The notes beneath the pieces are model-generated. The model searched no databases. It was not told where the DNA came from and saw only the letters and a program-made list of their open reading frames with translations. From NCBI RefSeq assembly GCF_027484705.1, contig NZ_JAIXSL010000008.1, forward strand, positions 86,620-150,619: a DNA stretch of 64,000 nt, given 5' to 3'. Shown one piece after another: positions 1-8,621 of this stretch. Origin of the DNA: Flavobacterium sp. Its GTDB lineage: Bacteria; Bacteroidota; Bacteroidia; Flavobacteriales; Flavobacteriaceae. Within the stretch, counting starts at the first letter, position 1. Each line of letters opens with the position of its first letter. Position numbers and translations under genes: made by a program.

Positions 1-455
1 TGCGCAATTCTCCGAAAGTAGCAACCTACGATTTGCAACCTGAAATGAGCGCTCACGAACTGGCCGATGCATTGGTTCCCGAACTCGATAAAGGCGAAGT
101 CGATTTTGTGTGTCTCAATTTTGCCAACGGCGATATGGTCGGACATACAGGAGTCATGAGCGCCGCAATCAAAGCCTGCGAAGCCGTCGATGCGTGTGTA
201 GAAAAAGTAATTACCGCTGCTTTGAAAAACAATTACACGACAATTGTGATTGCTGATCATGGCAACTGCGAAACGATGATCAATCCTGACGGCTCGCCCA
301 ACACGGCACACACTACGAATCCGGTGCCGATTATTTTAGTCGATCCGGAATTAAAGGAAATTCACGACGGTGTTTTAGGAGATTTGGCCCCAACCATTCT
401 GGCTTTAATGGGCATCGAAAAACCAGAAGTGATGACAAGACATTCGCTTTTATAA
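1..455 (+). CDS. gpmI: 2,3-bisphosphoglycerate-independent phosphoglycerate mutase, C-terminal part (truncated by window edge)
   Basis: The frame is open from base 3 and continues upstream of the window, so only the last ~150 residues are visible. It begins with PKVATYDLQPEMSA and contains the metal-site motif IVIADHGNCE followed by NTAHTTNPVP, all characteristic of the cofactor-independent mutase of the alkaline phosphatase superfamily. The enzyme interconverts 3- and 2-phosphoglycerate in glycolysis and gluconeogenesis using Mn2+ in the cytoplasm. The C-terminus, ending in TRHSLL, is complete. The next gene follows after 17 bases on the same strand. Confidence 0.95.
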   Translation, partial: RNSPKVATYDLQPEMSAHELADALVPELDKGEVDFVCLNFANGDMVGHTGVMSAAIKACEAVDACVEKVITAALKNNYTTIVIADHGNCETMINPDGSPNTAHTTNPVPIILVDPELKEIHDGVLGDLAPTILALMGIEKPEVMTRHSLL

Positions 456-472
456 TTTAAGTTTCGGAAAGT

Positions 473-1240
473 TTGAAATCGTATCTATATTGTACTGTCT
501 TTTTACTTTGTTCCTTCATAGGATTGGCCCAGAGCAGAATCACCGACCGCAATAATATCGGTTGGTATGCCACCAATGCCACGTTTGTTGTTTCTGACCA
601 TTTCGGAATCCACGCCGAATACCAATGGCGACGCGATGATTACGCAACACGTTGGCAACAGGGTTTACTGCGCGTTGGCGTGAATTACAAATACAACAAC
701 GAAACTTTATTCCGCGTTGGGTATGCCTGGGTTGAAACTTATCCTTATGGCGATATTCCACTCAACGGCATGGGAAAAGATTTTACCGAGCACCGTACTT
801 TTGAAATGGTGCAACTGAGCAATTCAATTTCAAGGGTTAGTATCAGCCACCGCTTGATGCTCGAACAACGTTGGGTAGGGCGGTATTCCAGTGCAGACTT
901 AAATGATGAAGACATTTATATTTACACGAACCGCTTGCGGTATATGCTTCGATTGCAACTACCGTTGTATCAAAAAGGACCGTATGTAGCCGTTTATGAC
1001 GAAGTATTCTGTGGATTTGGGGGCAATATTGGCGAAAATATTTTCGACCAGAATCGTTTTGGCGCACTCATCGGTTACCCATTCAACGCCACATTCCGTG
1101 CTGAAGCCGGTTATTTAAACCAGACTGTAATGCTGGGGCGTGAAGTCGACGGCAAAAACGTGTTTCAAAAAAACAACGGATTCATCATCTCCGGTATTTT
1201 CAATTTCGATTGGCGAAAAACCAAAACCGCGTCCAAATAA
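473..1240 (+). CDS. DUF2490 family secreted/outer-membrane protein
   Basis: This 255-residue protein has a signal peptide (hydrophobic YLYCTVFLLCSFIGLAQ) and then a body of alternating aromatic and polar residues typical of an outer-membrane beta-barrel. The motifs HAEYQWRRDD, EHRTFEMVQL and EQRWVGRY match DUF2490 proteins, a Bacteroidota family of unknown function. The start is TTG at 473; an in-frame stop at 458 and no nearby ATG leave little choice, although a true start further in would damage the signal peptide. It lies 17 bases after gpmI and may be co-transcribed with it. The family call rests on sequence resemblance; the function is unknown. Confidence 0.8.
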   Translation: MKSYLYCTVFLLCSFIGLAQSRITDRNNIGWYATNATFVVSDHFGIHAEYQWRRDDYATRWQQGLLRVGVNYKYNNETLFRVGYAWVETYPYGDIPLNGMGKDFTEHRTFEMVQLSNSISRVSISHRLMLEQRWVGRYSSADLNDEDIYIYTNRLRYMLRLQLPLYQKGPYVAVYDEVFCGFGGNIGENIFDQNRFGALIGYPFNATFRAEAGYLNQTVMLGREVDGKNVFQKNNGFIISGIFNFDWRKTKTASK

Positions 1241-1255
1241 ATGATCGATGCTTTT

Positions 1256-2530
1256 CTACATTTTATTGAGCAATTCATAATATTCACGCTCGATATGTTC
1301 CTGATGGTTCGGATGCGCAATACGAACGAGTTCCGAAGCACGTTGGCGTAAAGTCTTGCCATACAAATCTGCAATTCCGTTTTCCGTAATTACATAATGA
1401 ATGTGGCCTCGCGTAGTCACCACGCCTGCTCCTTGTTTCAGGAAAGGAACAATCCTACTCTCGCCTCTTTTGGTCGTAGAAGGCAATGCGATAATAGCTT
1501 TCCCGCCCGGACTTAAAGACGCACCGCGGATAAAATCCATTTGACCGCCGACACCGGAATACATTTGCGGGCCAATCGAATCGGCACAAACCTGTCCTGT
1601 CAAATCGACTTCAATCGCTGAATTGATCGCAATCATATTAGGGTTTTTACGAATGCGCGCGGTATCATTGACCATCGAAGATTCTTTCATTTCTATGAAA
1701 GGATTGTCGTTCACGAAATCATACAATCTTTTAGAACCAATCAGAAAAGTGGCCAAAACACGACCGCGCAATGTTCCTTTATAATTGCAGTTAATCACAT
1801 CATTTTCAATCAAATCGATGACGCCGTCGGAGAACATTTCGGTGTGCAAACCTAAATCTTTGTGGTTTTTCAATTTGCTCAAAGCCGCATTCGGAATCGA
1901 ACCGATACCCATTTGCAACGTGCTTCGGTCATCAATTAAAGAAGCTACATAACCGCCAATTTTTTCTTCATCGGCTGTAAACGGAATAACTTCATGAGAA
2001 TAAATCGGCACATCGACTTCCACGAGATAATCGATTTCGTCTACATGCAAAATGCCGTCGCCAAAAGTTCTGGGCATGTTCGGATTGACCTGAGCGATGA
2101 CAATTTTAGCATTTTCAATTGCCGCTACCGTAGCTTCCACGGAAACGCCAAGCGAACAATAACCGTGTTTGTCTGGTGGGGAAACATGAATGAACGCCAC
2201 ATCAATCGGCAACACGTTTTTGCGAAACAAATGCGGCAATTCACTTAAGAAAACCGGCGTGTAGGAACCGTTTCCGGCTTTTAATGTATGTCGGACATTG
2301 GCGCCGATGAAAAACGAATTGATGTGAAAACTATCTCGTAATTCGGGATTCGCGTAACGCGCTTCGCCTTCGGTGTGCAAATGGCAAACCTCAACATTGC
2401 GCAATTCGGCAGCTCTTTCGGTAAGCGCATTCGCTAAAATGGTGGGTGCAGCCGCTGCGGCCTGAAGATAGACCCTATCGCCTGACTTGACTACTTTGAC
2501 AGCTTCCGCCGCCGAAACATATTGACTCAT
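1256..2530 (-). CDS. acetyl-CoA hydrolase/transferase family CoA-transferase (4-hydroxybutyrate/acetate CoA-transferase type)
   Basis: This 424-residue protein matches family I CoA-transferases of the Cat1/AbfT group, which move CoA between carboxylic acids through a glutamyl-CoA thioester. The likely catalytic glutamate is E231 in HTEMFSDG, preceded by the CoA-binding loop QMGIGSIPNA (residues 207-216). The C-terminal half carries GGQMDFIRGASLSPGGKAI and the closing ENGIADLYGKTLRQRA, both typical of the family. Its length fits AbfT-type enzymes (~430) rather than the longer Cat1 (~500). The exact acyl substrates cannot be read from sequence. It converges on the DUF2490 gene with only 15 bases between them and is divergent from the TetR regulator at 2681. 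Confidence 0.87.
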   Translation of the reverse strand: MSQYVSAAEAVKVVKSGDRVYLQAAAAAPTILANALTERAAELRNVEVCHLHTEGEARYANPELRDSFHINSFFIGANVRHTLKAGNGSYTPVFLSELPHLFRKNVLPIDVAFIHVSPPDKHGYCSLGVSVEATVAAIENAKIVIAQVNPNMPRTFGDGILHVDEIDYLVEVDVPIYSHEVIPFTADEEKIGGYVASLIDDRSTLQMGIGSIPNAALSKLKNHKDLGLHTEMFSDGVIDLIENDVINCNYKGTLRGRVLATFLIGSKRLYDFVNDNPFIEMKESSMVNDTARIRKNPNMIAINSAIEVDLTGQVCADSIGPQMYSGVGGQMDFIRGASLSPGGKAIIALPSTTKRGESRIVPFLKQGAGVVTTRGHIHYVITENGIADLYGKTLRQRASELVRIAHPNHQEHIEREYYELLNKM

Positions 2531-2654
2531 ACCTTAAAGTTTTAAGCAAATTTATGGGTGATTTTCTTGCTAAAATATGACAAATCTCATTTGTCGATTT
2601 AAATCAATAAAATATAAATAAAAGTTAAATTTTCTATTTTAATAGTATTACTAT

Positions 2655-2662
2655 TATATTTG
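2655..2662 (+). promoter_or_regulatory. Bacteroidetes -7 promoter element (TATATTTG) for the TetR-efflux operon
   Basis: TATATTTG matches the Bacteroidetes consensus TAnnTTTG and ends 18 bases before the ATG at 2681. No clear -33 TTG is seen upstream. The TTG inside this box is also the first codon of a longer open frame; because it would lie upstream of the mRNA start, the ATG at 2681 is preferred. Confidence 0.6.
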
Positions 2663-2680
2663 CACAAAAAAACAATTGTT

Positions 2681-3355
2681 ATGCAAACTTTATTCGCAAA
2701 CATTAAAATTCAAATCAATCCTAAAATTTATGTCAAAGATCCTGAAACATCGGCTCTTGGGAAGAAAATCATTGAACATAGTATTCTTTTGATTAATGAA
2801 ATCGGTTTTGAAAATTTTACGTTCAAAAAACTGGGCGACCTTATCGGTTCGAATGAAAGTTCTATATACCGCTATTTCGAAAACAAACACAAACTGCTTA
2901 TTTACTTGTCATCGTGGTATTGGAGCTGGATGGAATACAAATTAGTATTCACCACGAGCAACATTCAGAATCCTGAAGAAAAATTAAAAAAAGCCATTGC
3001 TACCGTTACAGAAAAAATTGAAGACGATTCGAATACGGAGCACATCAATGAAGCAATTTTAAACAAAATCATCATCGCAGAATTTGCTAAAACCTTGCAT
3101 ACTAAAGAAATCGATCAGGAAAATAAAGAAGGTTTCTTTACGATTTATACCCGAATCATCAACCGAATAGTGAGTATGGTATATGAAGTCAATCCTGATT
3201 ATCCGTTCGCCAAAAGTTTGGTCTCGAACATCGTAGAAGGCAGTTTACACCAACATTTCCTGCAAGATCATTTATCGTTGATTACGAACTGTAATGAAAA
3301 AAACAGCCCGACAGATTTCTACCAACACCTCATTGCGACCCTTTTAAAAAAATAA
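2681..3355 (+). CDS. TetR/AcrR family transcriptional regulator
   Basis: This 224-residue protein carries a TetR-type helix-turn-helix near residues 30-75: a first helix ending in INEIGFENFTFKKLGDLIG, then SNESSIYRYFENKHKLLIYL, where SSIYRYF is the recognition helix. The remainder is a helical ligand-binding/dimerisation domain with no recognisable ligand signature. The start is placed at ATG 2681 because the upstream TTG sits within the promoter. The gene is 3 bases from the ABC exporter and heads an operon ABC-HlyD-TolC, so it probably represses that operon in response to an exported compound. That role is inferred from gene order. Confidence 0.88.
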   Translation: MQTLFANIKIQINPKIYVKDPETSALGKKIIEHSILLINEIGFENFTFKKLGDLIGSNESSIYRYFENKHKLLIYLSSWYWSWMEYKLVFTTSNIQNPEEKLKKAIATVTEKIEDDSNTEHINEAILNKIIIAEFAKTLHTKEIDQENKEGFFTIYTRIINRIVSMVYEVNPDYPFAKSLVSNIVEGSLHQHFLQDHLSLITNCNEKNSPTDFYQHLIATLLKK

Positions 3356-3358
3356 CCG

Positions 3359-5020
3359 ATGGCAGCACTCAAAAGATTTTTTAATTTATTAAGGCTCGAT
3401 AAAAAAGACGTTTTTCAGCTGTTTTTCTATGCGATTTTTGCCGGATTGCTGAGCTTGTCTTTGCCTTTAGGCATTCAGGCGATCATCAATTTCATTCAGG
3501 CCGGACGCATCAGCGCTTCCTGGATTGTGTTGATTGTTATGGTCGTCATTGGCGTAGCATTAATTGGAATTTTATCGCTCATGCAACTCAGAATTACTGA
3601 AAACCTGCAACAAAAAATATTCGTTCGCGCCTCGTTTGATTTTGCGTCGAGATTTCCAAAAATCAAGTTTGAAGCGCTTTACAACAATTATCCGCCGGAA
3701 TTGGCCAACCGCTTCTTCGACACGATTTCGATACAAAAAGGAACCTCAAAGTTGTTGTTGGATTTTTCAGCGGCTTTGCTTCAGATTGTTTTTGGTATCA
3801 TACTATTGTCGCTTTACCATCCGTATTTTATCATTTTTGGGATTTTATTGGTGTTCTTGTTGTATTTCATTTTTAAGTTTTCCTACCGTTCCGGATTGGA
3901 AACGAGTTTGAAAGAATCGCATTTCAAGTATAAAGTAGCCAGTTGGTTGCAGGAATTGGCGCGCAATAATTTCAGCTTCCGAAGCGACCTGAATTACGAT
4001 TTCGCCTTAGAAAAAAACAACACTTTGGTCACCGATTATTTGGGCTATCGCGAAAAACACTTCCGAATCATTCAGAGACAATTCAGCCAACTGATTATTT
4101 TTAAAATGATCATCACTGCAAGCTTACTTTCGATTGGCGGCTATTTGGTCATTCAACAAAAAATGAATATCGGGCAGTTCGTAGCGGCAGAAATCATCAT
4201 TTTATTGGTCATCAATTCTGTGGAAAAAATTATTCTCGGTCTGGAAACTTTTTATGATGTCTTGACTTCGGTGGAAAAAATTGGCAGCATCACCGATTTG
4301 ACTTTGGAAGAGCACATGTCGCAGGATTATGATTATTGCTTCACCAACATTCAATTAGAAATTGAAAACTTAAAATTCCGTTTCCCCGATTCTAAAAACG
4401 ACGTGCTGAAAACCATTTCCATGAAAATCAGTCAAGGCGAAAAAATTTACCTCGACGGCGAAAACGGCTCAGGAAAAACGACCTTAATCCGCATTTTGTC
4501 TGGTTTATTACAACCTACTTCGGGAGTGTTTTTTATCAATGATGATTCTTTTCGGAAAATCAACCTGCAACAATACCGCTCTCAGATCGGAACCATTTTG
4601 AATGGCGAAACACCCTTTGAAGGAACGATTCGCGAAAACATCACTTTTAATGATCCGAGCATATCGAACGAAGATTTAAAATGGGTTATTGAAGCGATGC
4701 AACTCGGCGAGGTCATCAAATCATTGCCTCAAGGACTTGACACTAAAATTTTTCCCGAAGGCAAACAACTGACTTCCTCGAACGCGCAGAAAATCCTGTT
4801 GGCCCGGAGTATTATTCACAAACCTAAAGTGTTGTTTTATGAAAACCCGACAGACCACATGGACGATGCGGTGGCCCGGGACATTATAGAATTCTTATGC
4901 GCGCCAAACCAACAATGGACGGTGATCGTTTCTTCGAAAAACCAATTGTGGAAAACCAAAGCCATCCGACACATTATCATGCAAAACGGAAAAGTAGTTT
5001 CCGACATCAAAAAAACATAA
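3359..5020 (+). CDS. ABC exporter (fused permease-ATPase) with degenerate nucleotide-binding motifs
   Basis: This 553-residue half-transporter has an N-terminal type I exporter membrane domain with several hydrophobic segments between residues ~20 and 310, followed by a nucleotide-binding domain. Walker A is intact (GENGSGKT, 367-374). The other catalytic elements are altered. The Q-loop position holds N415. The signature LSGGQ is replaced by TSSNAQ (472-477). Walker B plus the catalytic glutamate read FYENP, with E495 and N496 where D-E is usual. The switch histidine position is K527 in IVSSK. If it works as a homodimer, both sites would lack the catalytic base. There is no N-terminal peptidase domain. 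It is followed after 3 bases by an HlyD adaptor and then a TolC protein, so it should power or gate tripartite export; the substrate is unknown. Confidence 0.85.
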   Translation: MAALKRFFNLLRLDKKDVFQLFFYAIFAGLLSLSLPLGIQAIINFIQAGRISASWIVLIVMVVIGVALIGILSLMQLRITENLQQKIFVRASFDFASRFPKIKFEALYNNYPPELANRFFDTISIQKGTSKLLLDFSAALLQIVFGIILLSLYHPYFIIFGILLVFLLYFIFKFSYRSGLETSLKESHFKYKVASWLQELARNNFSFRSDLNYDFALEKNNTLVTDYLGYREKHFRIIQRQFSQLIIFKMIITASLLSIGGYLVIQQKMNIGQFVAAEIIILLVINSVEKIILGLETFYDVLTSVEKIGSITDLTLEEHMSQDYDYCFTNIQLEIENLKFRFPDSKNDVLKTISMKISQGEKIYLDGENGSGKTTLIRILSGLLQPTSGVFFINDDSFRKINLQQYRSQIGTILNGETPFEGTIRENITFNDPSISNEDLKWVIEAMQLGEVIKSLPQGLDTKIFPEGKQLTSSNAQKILLARSIIHKPKVLFYENPTDHMDDAVARDIIEFLCAPNQQWTVIVSSKNQLWKTKAIRHIIMQNGKVVSDIKKT

Positions 5021-5023
5021 GTC

Positions 5024-6373
5024 ATGCTGAATATCTCACACACCGACCAAAAAATACAGCCGCTTGAAAAATATACGGCCGTTAAAAATCTGAGCAACAG
5101 GCCACACTATAAGGTTTTAAACCGGATTATTATCGGGGTTTCAATGCTGGGCTTGGTGACGCTTTTCATGCCCTGGACGCAAAACATTTCGGGCGCGGGA
5201 GCCATCACCACTTTGAAACCGAATCAAAGACCTCAAACGATTCAAACGGTAATCTCGGGTCGTATCGAAAAATGGTACGTCAAAGAAGGGGATTTCGTGC
5301 AACAGGGCGATACGATTTTGTTCATCTCCGAAATTAAAGAAGATTACTTCGATCCAAATTTGGTAAGCAATACTAAAAACCAAGTCGACGCTAAAAAGAA
5401 ATCTGTAGTTTCCTATGGTTCCAAAGTCACAGCCTTATCGAATCAAATTCAGGCGATTGAAAATGAAAAACGTCTGAAATTGCAGCAAGCTGAAAATAAA
5501 ATCAAACAAGCGCTGCTTAAAATAAAAAGCGACAGCATCGATCTTGAGGCCGTGAAAACCCAGATTAAAATTGCCAAAACCCAATTCAACCGATCGACGC
5601 AACTGCACAAAGAAGGGTTGAAACCACTCACTGATGTAGAAGAAAAACGCCTGAAATTGCAAGAATCGGAAGCCAAAATCATCACGCAGGAAAACAAATT
5701 ACTCGCGAGCAGAAACGAATTCCTCAATGCGAAAGTCGAAATCAACCGCATCAAAGCCGAGTACAACGAAAAATCTTCCAAAGCCGAAAGCGATCAGTTT
5801 ACGGCGCTGAGCAACCAATACGACACCGAAGCGCAAGTCAACAAACTTGAAAATCAATATGTAAATTATAGCATTCGAAACGGTTTATATTATATCAAAG
5901 CGCCGCAATCGGGTTATGTGAATCGCGCCTTGCAAGCCGGTTTGGGCGAAACCATTAAAGAAGGAACGCCGATCGTGAGCATCATGCCTGCCGAATATGA
6001 AATCGCCGTGGAAACTTATGTCGACCCAATTGATTTGCCTTTGTTGCATCGCGGCGAAAAAGTACGCGTTTGGTTCGATGGTTGGCCGACGATTGTTTTT
6101 TCAGGCTGGCCGAACATGTCTTTTGGTACTTTCGGCGGGCGCATCGTTGCCATCGAGAACTTCATTAGCGATAACGGAAAGTTCAGGGTACTGATCGCGC
6201 CGGACAAACACGAACTTCCCTGGCCAAAACAACTCAGCGTTGGCGGCGGAGCCCAAACGATTGCGTTGCTGAACAACGTTCCGATTTGGTATGAAATCTG
6301 GCGAACACTGAACGGTTTCCCACCTAATTATTACAAACCTAAAGCGAAATCTTCAAAAGAAACCAAATCATGA
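5024..6373 (+). CDS. HlyD family periplasmic adaptor (membrane fusion protein)
   Basis: This 449-residue protein has one N-terminal membrane anchor (about residues 35-55, IIIGVSMLGLVTLFMPW). Then comes the first half of a lipoyl-like domain (VISGRIEKWYVKEGDFVQQG), a long charged coiled-coil hairpin of roughly residues 110-290, and the second lipoyl half (YIKAPQSGYVNRALQAG). A beta-barrel domain follows. This is the layout of adaptors that bridge an inner-membrane exporter and an outer-membrane channel. Its start is 3 bases after the ABC gene and its stop overlaps the TolC gene by 4 bases, indicating translational coupling. The C-terminal stretch with RVWFDGWPTIVFSGWPNM resembles adaptors found with peptidase-less exporters in Bacteroidota. 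Confidence 0.9.
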   Translation: MLNISHTDQKIQPLEKYTAVKNLSNRPHYKVLNRIIIGVSMLGLVTLFMPWTQNISGAGAITTLKPNQRPQTIQTVISGRIEKWYVKEGDFVQQGDTILFISEIKEDYFDPNLVSNTKNQVDAKKKSVVSYGSKVTALSNQIQAIENEKRLKLQQAENKIKQALLKIKSDSIDLEAVKTQIKIAKTQFNRSTQLHKEGLKPLTDVEEKRLKLQESEAKIITQENKLLASRNEFLNAKVEINRIKAEYNEKSSKAESDQFTALSNQYDTEAQVNKLENQYVNYSIRNGLYYIKAPQSGYVNRALQAGLGETIKEGTPIVSIMPAEYEIAVETYVDPIDLPLLHRGEKVRVWFDGWPTIVFSGWPNMSFGTFGGRIVAIENFISDNGKFRVLIAPDKHELPWPKQLSVGGGAQTIALLNNVPIWYEIWRTLNGFPPNYYKPKAKSSKETKS

Positions 6374-7758
6374 AATTTATTCTAATATTCTTCTTATGCT
6401 TTGGATACTTGGGTTTTGGGCAGGAAAAAGCGCCTCAGGAATTGACCTATAATGAGTTTTTGGGTTTGGTCAAAAAATACCATCCGCTGGTTAAAAATTC
6501 ACAGATTCAGATTAATGAAGCCCAAGCTGCTTTGCTGAAAGCCCGCGGTGCGTTCGACCCGAAAATTGAAGTTGATTTCAACAAAAAACAATTCAAAGAG
6601 CAGGAGTATTATTCGATACTGAACAGCAGTTTTAAAATTCCAACGTGGTACGGCATCGAACTCAAAGCGAGTTTCGACAACAACGAAGGCATTTATTTAA
6701 ATCCCGAAAACACTCTGCCGAATCAAGGTTTGACTTCCTTTGGCATCAGTATTCCGCTCGGACAAGGCTTGCTAATCAATGATCGTATGGCGCACCTCAG
6801 AAAAGCCAAAATGCAACTTAAGTTGAGCAAATCCGAGCAACAACTCGAAGCGGTTTCGGTTTTATATGAAGCGTCTATGGCTTATTTTAACTGGAAAAAA
6901 ACGTATGACGAAGTGCAATTGTACGAACAATATAAATCCAATGCGTTGCTGCGTTTCAAAGGCATTCAAACCTTAATCGAACAAGGCGACAAACCCGCCA
7001 TCGACAGTATTGAAGCCAAAATTATTGTGCAAAATCGAGAATTGAATTTAGAAGATTCTAAACTAAAACTGACCAAAGCGAAACTAGGTTTGAGTCTTTT
7101 TCTTTGGCTCGAGAACAATATTCCTTTAGAATTAGCCGACAACATGATTCCCGAAACCGCGCTCAAAAGCACCATTGCCGAAACTTTAAGAACCAACGAT
7201 TTGATGCAATCTGATTTCTCTGTTGTGGCGCATCCGAAAATCAATGCCTTGCAAAGCAAACTCGACATGCTCGAGGTAGACCGGAAATGGAAAGCCAACC
7301 AGTTGTTGCCCAAAATCGATTTGGGTTATACGTATCTTTCCGAGCCCAGTTATATTGATCGATATCGTTTGGAAGATTACAAAATTGGCGTGAATTTCTC
7401 GTTTCCGATTTTGCTGCGCAAAGAACGTGGCGATTTAAAACTGGCCAAATTTAAAATTCAGGAAACCCAATCGACTTTGGATTTCGAACGCTTGCAATTG
7501 ACCAATAAAATCAAAGCCCAACAGGCCGAAATCACGTCGCTTCTCAAACAAAATGACTTGATCCGTAATTTGGTCAACGATCACAAAACGATGCTGAGCT
7601 CGGAAGAACGACTGTTCGATTTGGGGGAAAGTTCTTTGTTTTTAATCAACACGCGTGAGAACAATTTGGTCGCCGCACAATTGAATCGAATTGCGTTGGA
7701 AAATCGCTATTATGTCTCCAATTCCGAGCTGTTTAAAATCATCGCCAATCCGAATTAA
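6370..7758 (+). CDS. TolC family outer membrane efflux protein
   Basis: This 462-residue protein has a signal peptide (MKFILIFFLCFGYLGFGQ). Two repeated helical regions follow, with the typical outer-membrane factor start YNEFLGLVKKYHPLVKNSQI and the later motif QLLPKIDLGYTYL. TolC-type proteins form trimeric outer-membrane channels with long periplasmic helical tunnels. It overlaps the HlyD gene by an ATGA and is the third member of the exporter operon, so it should be the outer-membrane exit of this system. The operon appears to end here: a -7 element for map lies only 17 bases after the stop. Confidence 0.9.
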   Translation: MKFILIFFLCFGYLGFGQEKAPQELTYNEFLGLVKKYHPLVKNSQIQINEAQAALLKARGAFDPKIEVDFNKKQFKEQEYYSILNSSFKIPTWYGIELKASFDNNEGIYLNPENTLPNQGLTSFGISIPLGQGLLINDRMAHLRKAKMQLKLSKSEQQLEAVSVLYEASMAYFNWKKTYDEVQLYEQYKSNALLRFKGIQTLIEQGDKPAIDSIEAKIIVQNRELNLEDSKLKLTKAKLGLSLFLWLENNIPLELADNMIPETALKSTIAETLRTNDLMQSDFSVVAHPKINALQSKLDMLEVDRKWKANQLLPKIDLGYTYLSEPSYIDRYRLEDYKIGVNFSFPILLRKERGDLKLAKFKIQETQSTLDFERLQLTNKIKAQQAEITSLLKQNDLIRNLVNDHKTMLSSEERLFDLGESSLFLINTRENNLVAAQLNRIALENRYYVSNSELFKIIANPN

Positions 7759-7774
7759 ATATCTCAAAATTGAT

Positions 7775-7782
7775 TACTTTTG
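7775..7782 (+). promoter_or_regulatory. -7 promoter element (TACTTTTG) for map
   Basis: TACTTTTG fits TAnnTTTG and lies 20 bases before the ATG at 7803, giving a short leader. No convincing -33 TTG is present. It supports starting map at 7803 rather than at the upstream in-frame codon at 7770, which would precede the predicted mRNA start. Confidence 0.55.
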
Positions 7783-7802
7783 CGAGCTCAATTCAGAAGA
7801 CC

Positions 7803-8621
7803 ATGATCATCCAAAAAACAAGAGAAGAAATCGAACTGATGCGCGAAAGTGCGCTGATTGTTTCCAAAACACTAGGCATGATTGCGAGTGAAATCAAGCC
7901 CGGCGTGACTACTTTATACCTCGATAAATTAGCCGAAGCTTTCATTCGTGACCACGGTGCTGAACCAAGTTTTTTGGGTTTGTACGGTTTTCCGAATTCG
8001 CTTTGCATGAGCCCGAACGCACAGGTGGTTCACGGTATTCCGAACAATAATCCGTTGCAGGAAGGCGATGTAATTTCTGTCGATTGTGGCGCTTTCAAAA
8101 ACGGTTATCACGGCGATCACGCTTACTCTTTTGAAATTGGAGAAGTGGCGCCTGAGACCAAAAAATTACTTCAGGTTACTAAAGAATCTCTATATGTCGG
8201 TATTCGGGAATTCAAGATCGGAAATCGCGTAGAAGATGTCGGCAGTGCGATTCAAAAATACACGGAATCTCACGGATATGGCGTCGTTCGCGAACTTGTC
8301 GGACACGGATTGGGCCAGAAAATGCACGAAGATCCGGAAATGCCCAACTACGGAAAACGCGGCCGTGGCAAATTATTCGTCGAAGGTATGGTTGTAGCGA
8401 TTGAACCGATGATCAATATGGGAACGCGCAACATCAAACAGCTCAAAGACGGTTGGACGATTCTGACTGCAGACGGTAAACCCAGTGCGCATTTCGAACA
8501 TGACGTGGCGATTATCGATGGAAAACCGGAATTGCTTTCGACGTTTGCCTACGTTTATAAAGCCTTAGGAATTGAAAGCAACGAAGAAGACGAGTTTCGC
8601 CGTGAACCTTTGAAAATATAA
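7803..8621 (+). CDS. map: type I methionyl aminopeptidase
   Basis: This 272-residue enzyme removes the initiator methionine from nascent proteins in the cytoplasm. The dimetal ligands are visible: Asp in VDCGAF, Asp in YHGDHAYSF, His in VGHGLGQ, Glu in AIEPMIN and Glu in HFEHDVAI. The N-terminus MIIQKTREEIELM is typical of the family, which fixes the start at 7803. The stop overlaps the next start by one base, so the methyltransferase is probably translated from the same message. Confidence 0.96.
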   Translation: MIIQKTREEIELMRESALIVSKTLGMIASEIKPGVTTLYLDKLAEAFIRDHGAEPSFLGLYGFPNSLCMSPNAQVVHGIPNNNPLQEGDVISVDCGAFKNGYHGDHAYSFEIGEVAPETKKLLQVTKESLYVGIREFKIGNRVEDVGSAIQKYTESHGYGVVRELVGHGLGQKMHEDPEMPNYGKRGRGKLFVEGMVVAIEPMINMGTRNIKQLKDGWTILTADGKPSAHFEHDVAIIDGKPELLSTFAYVYKALGIESNEEDEFRREPLKI

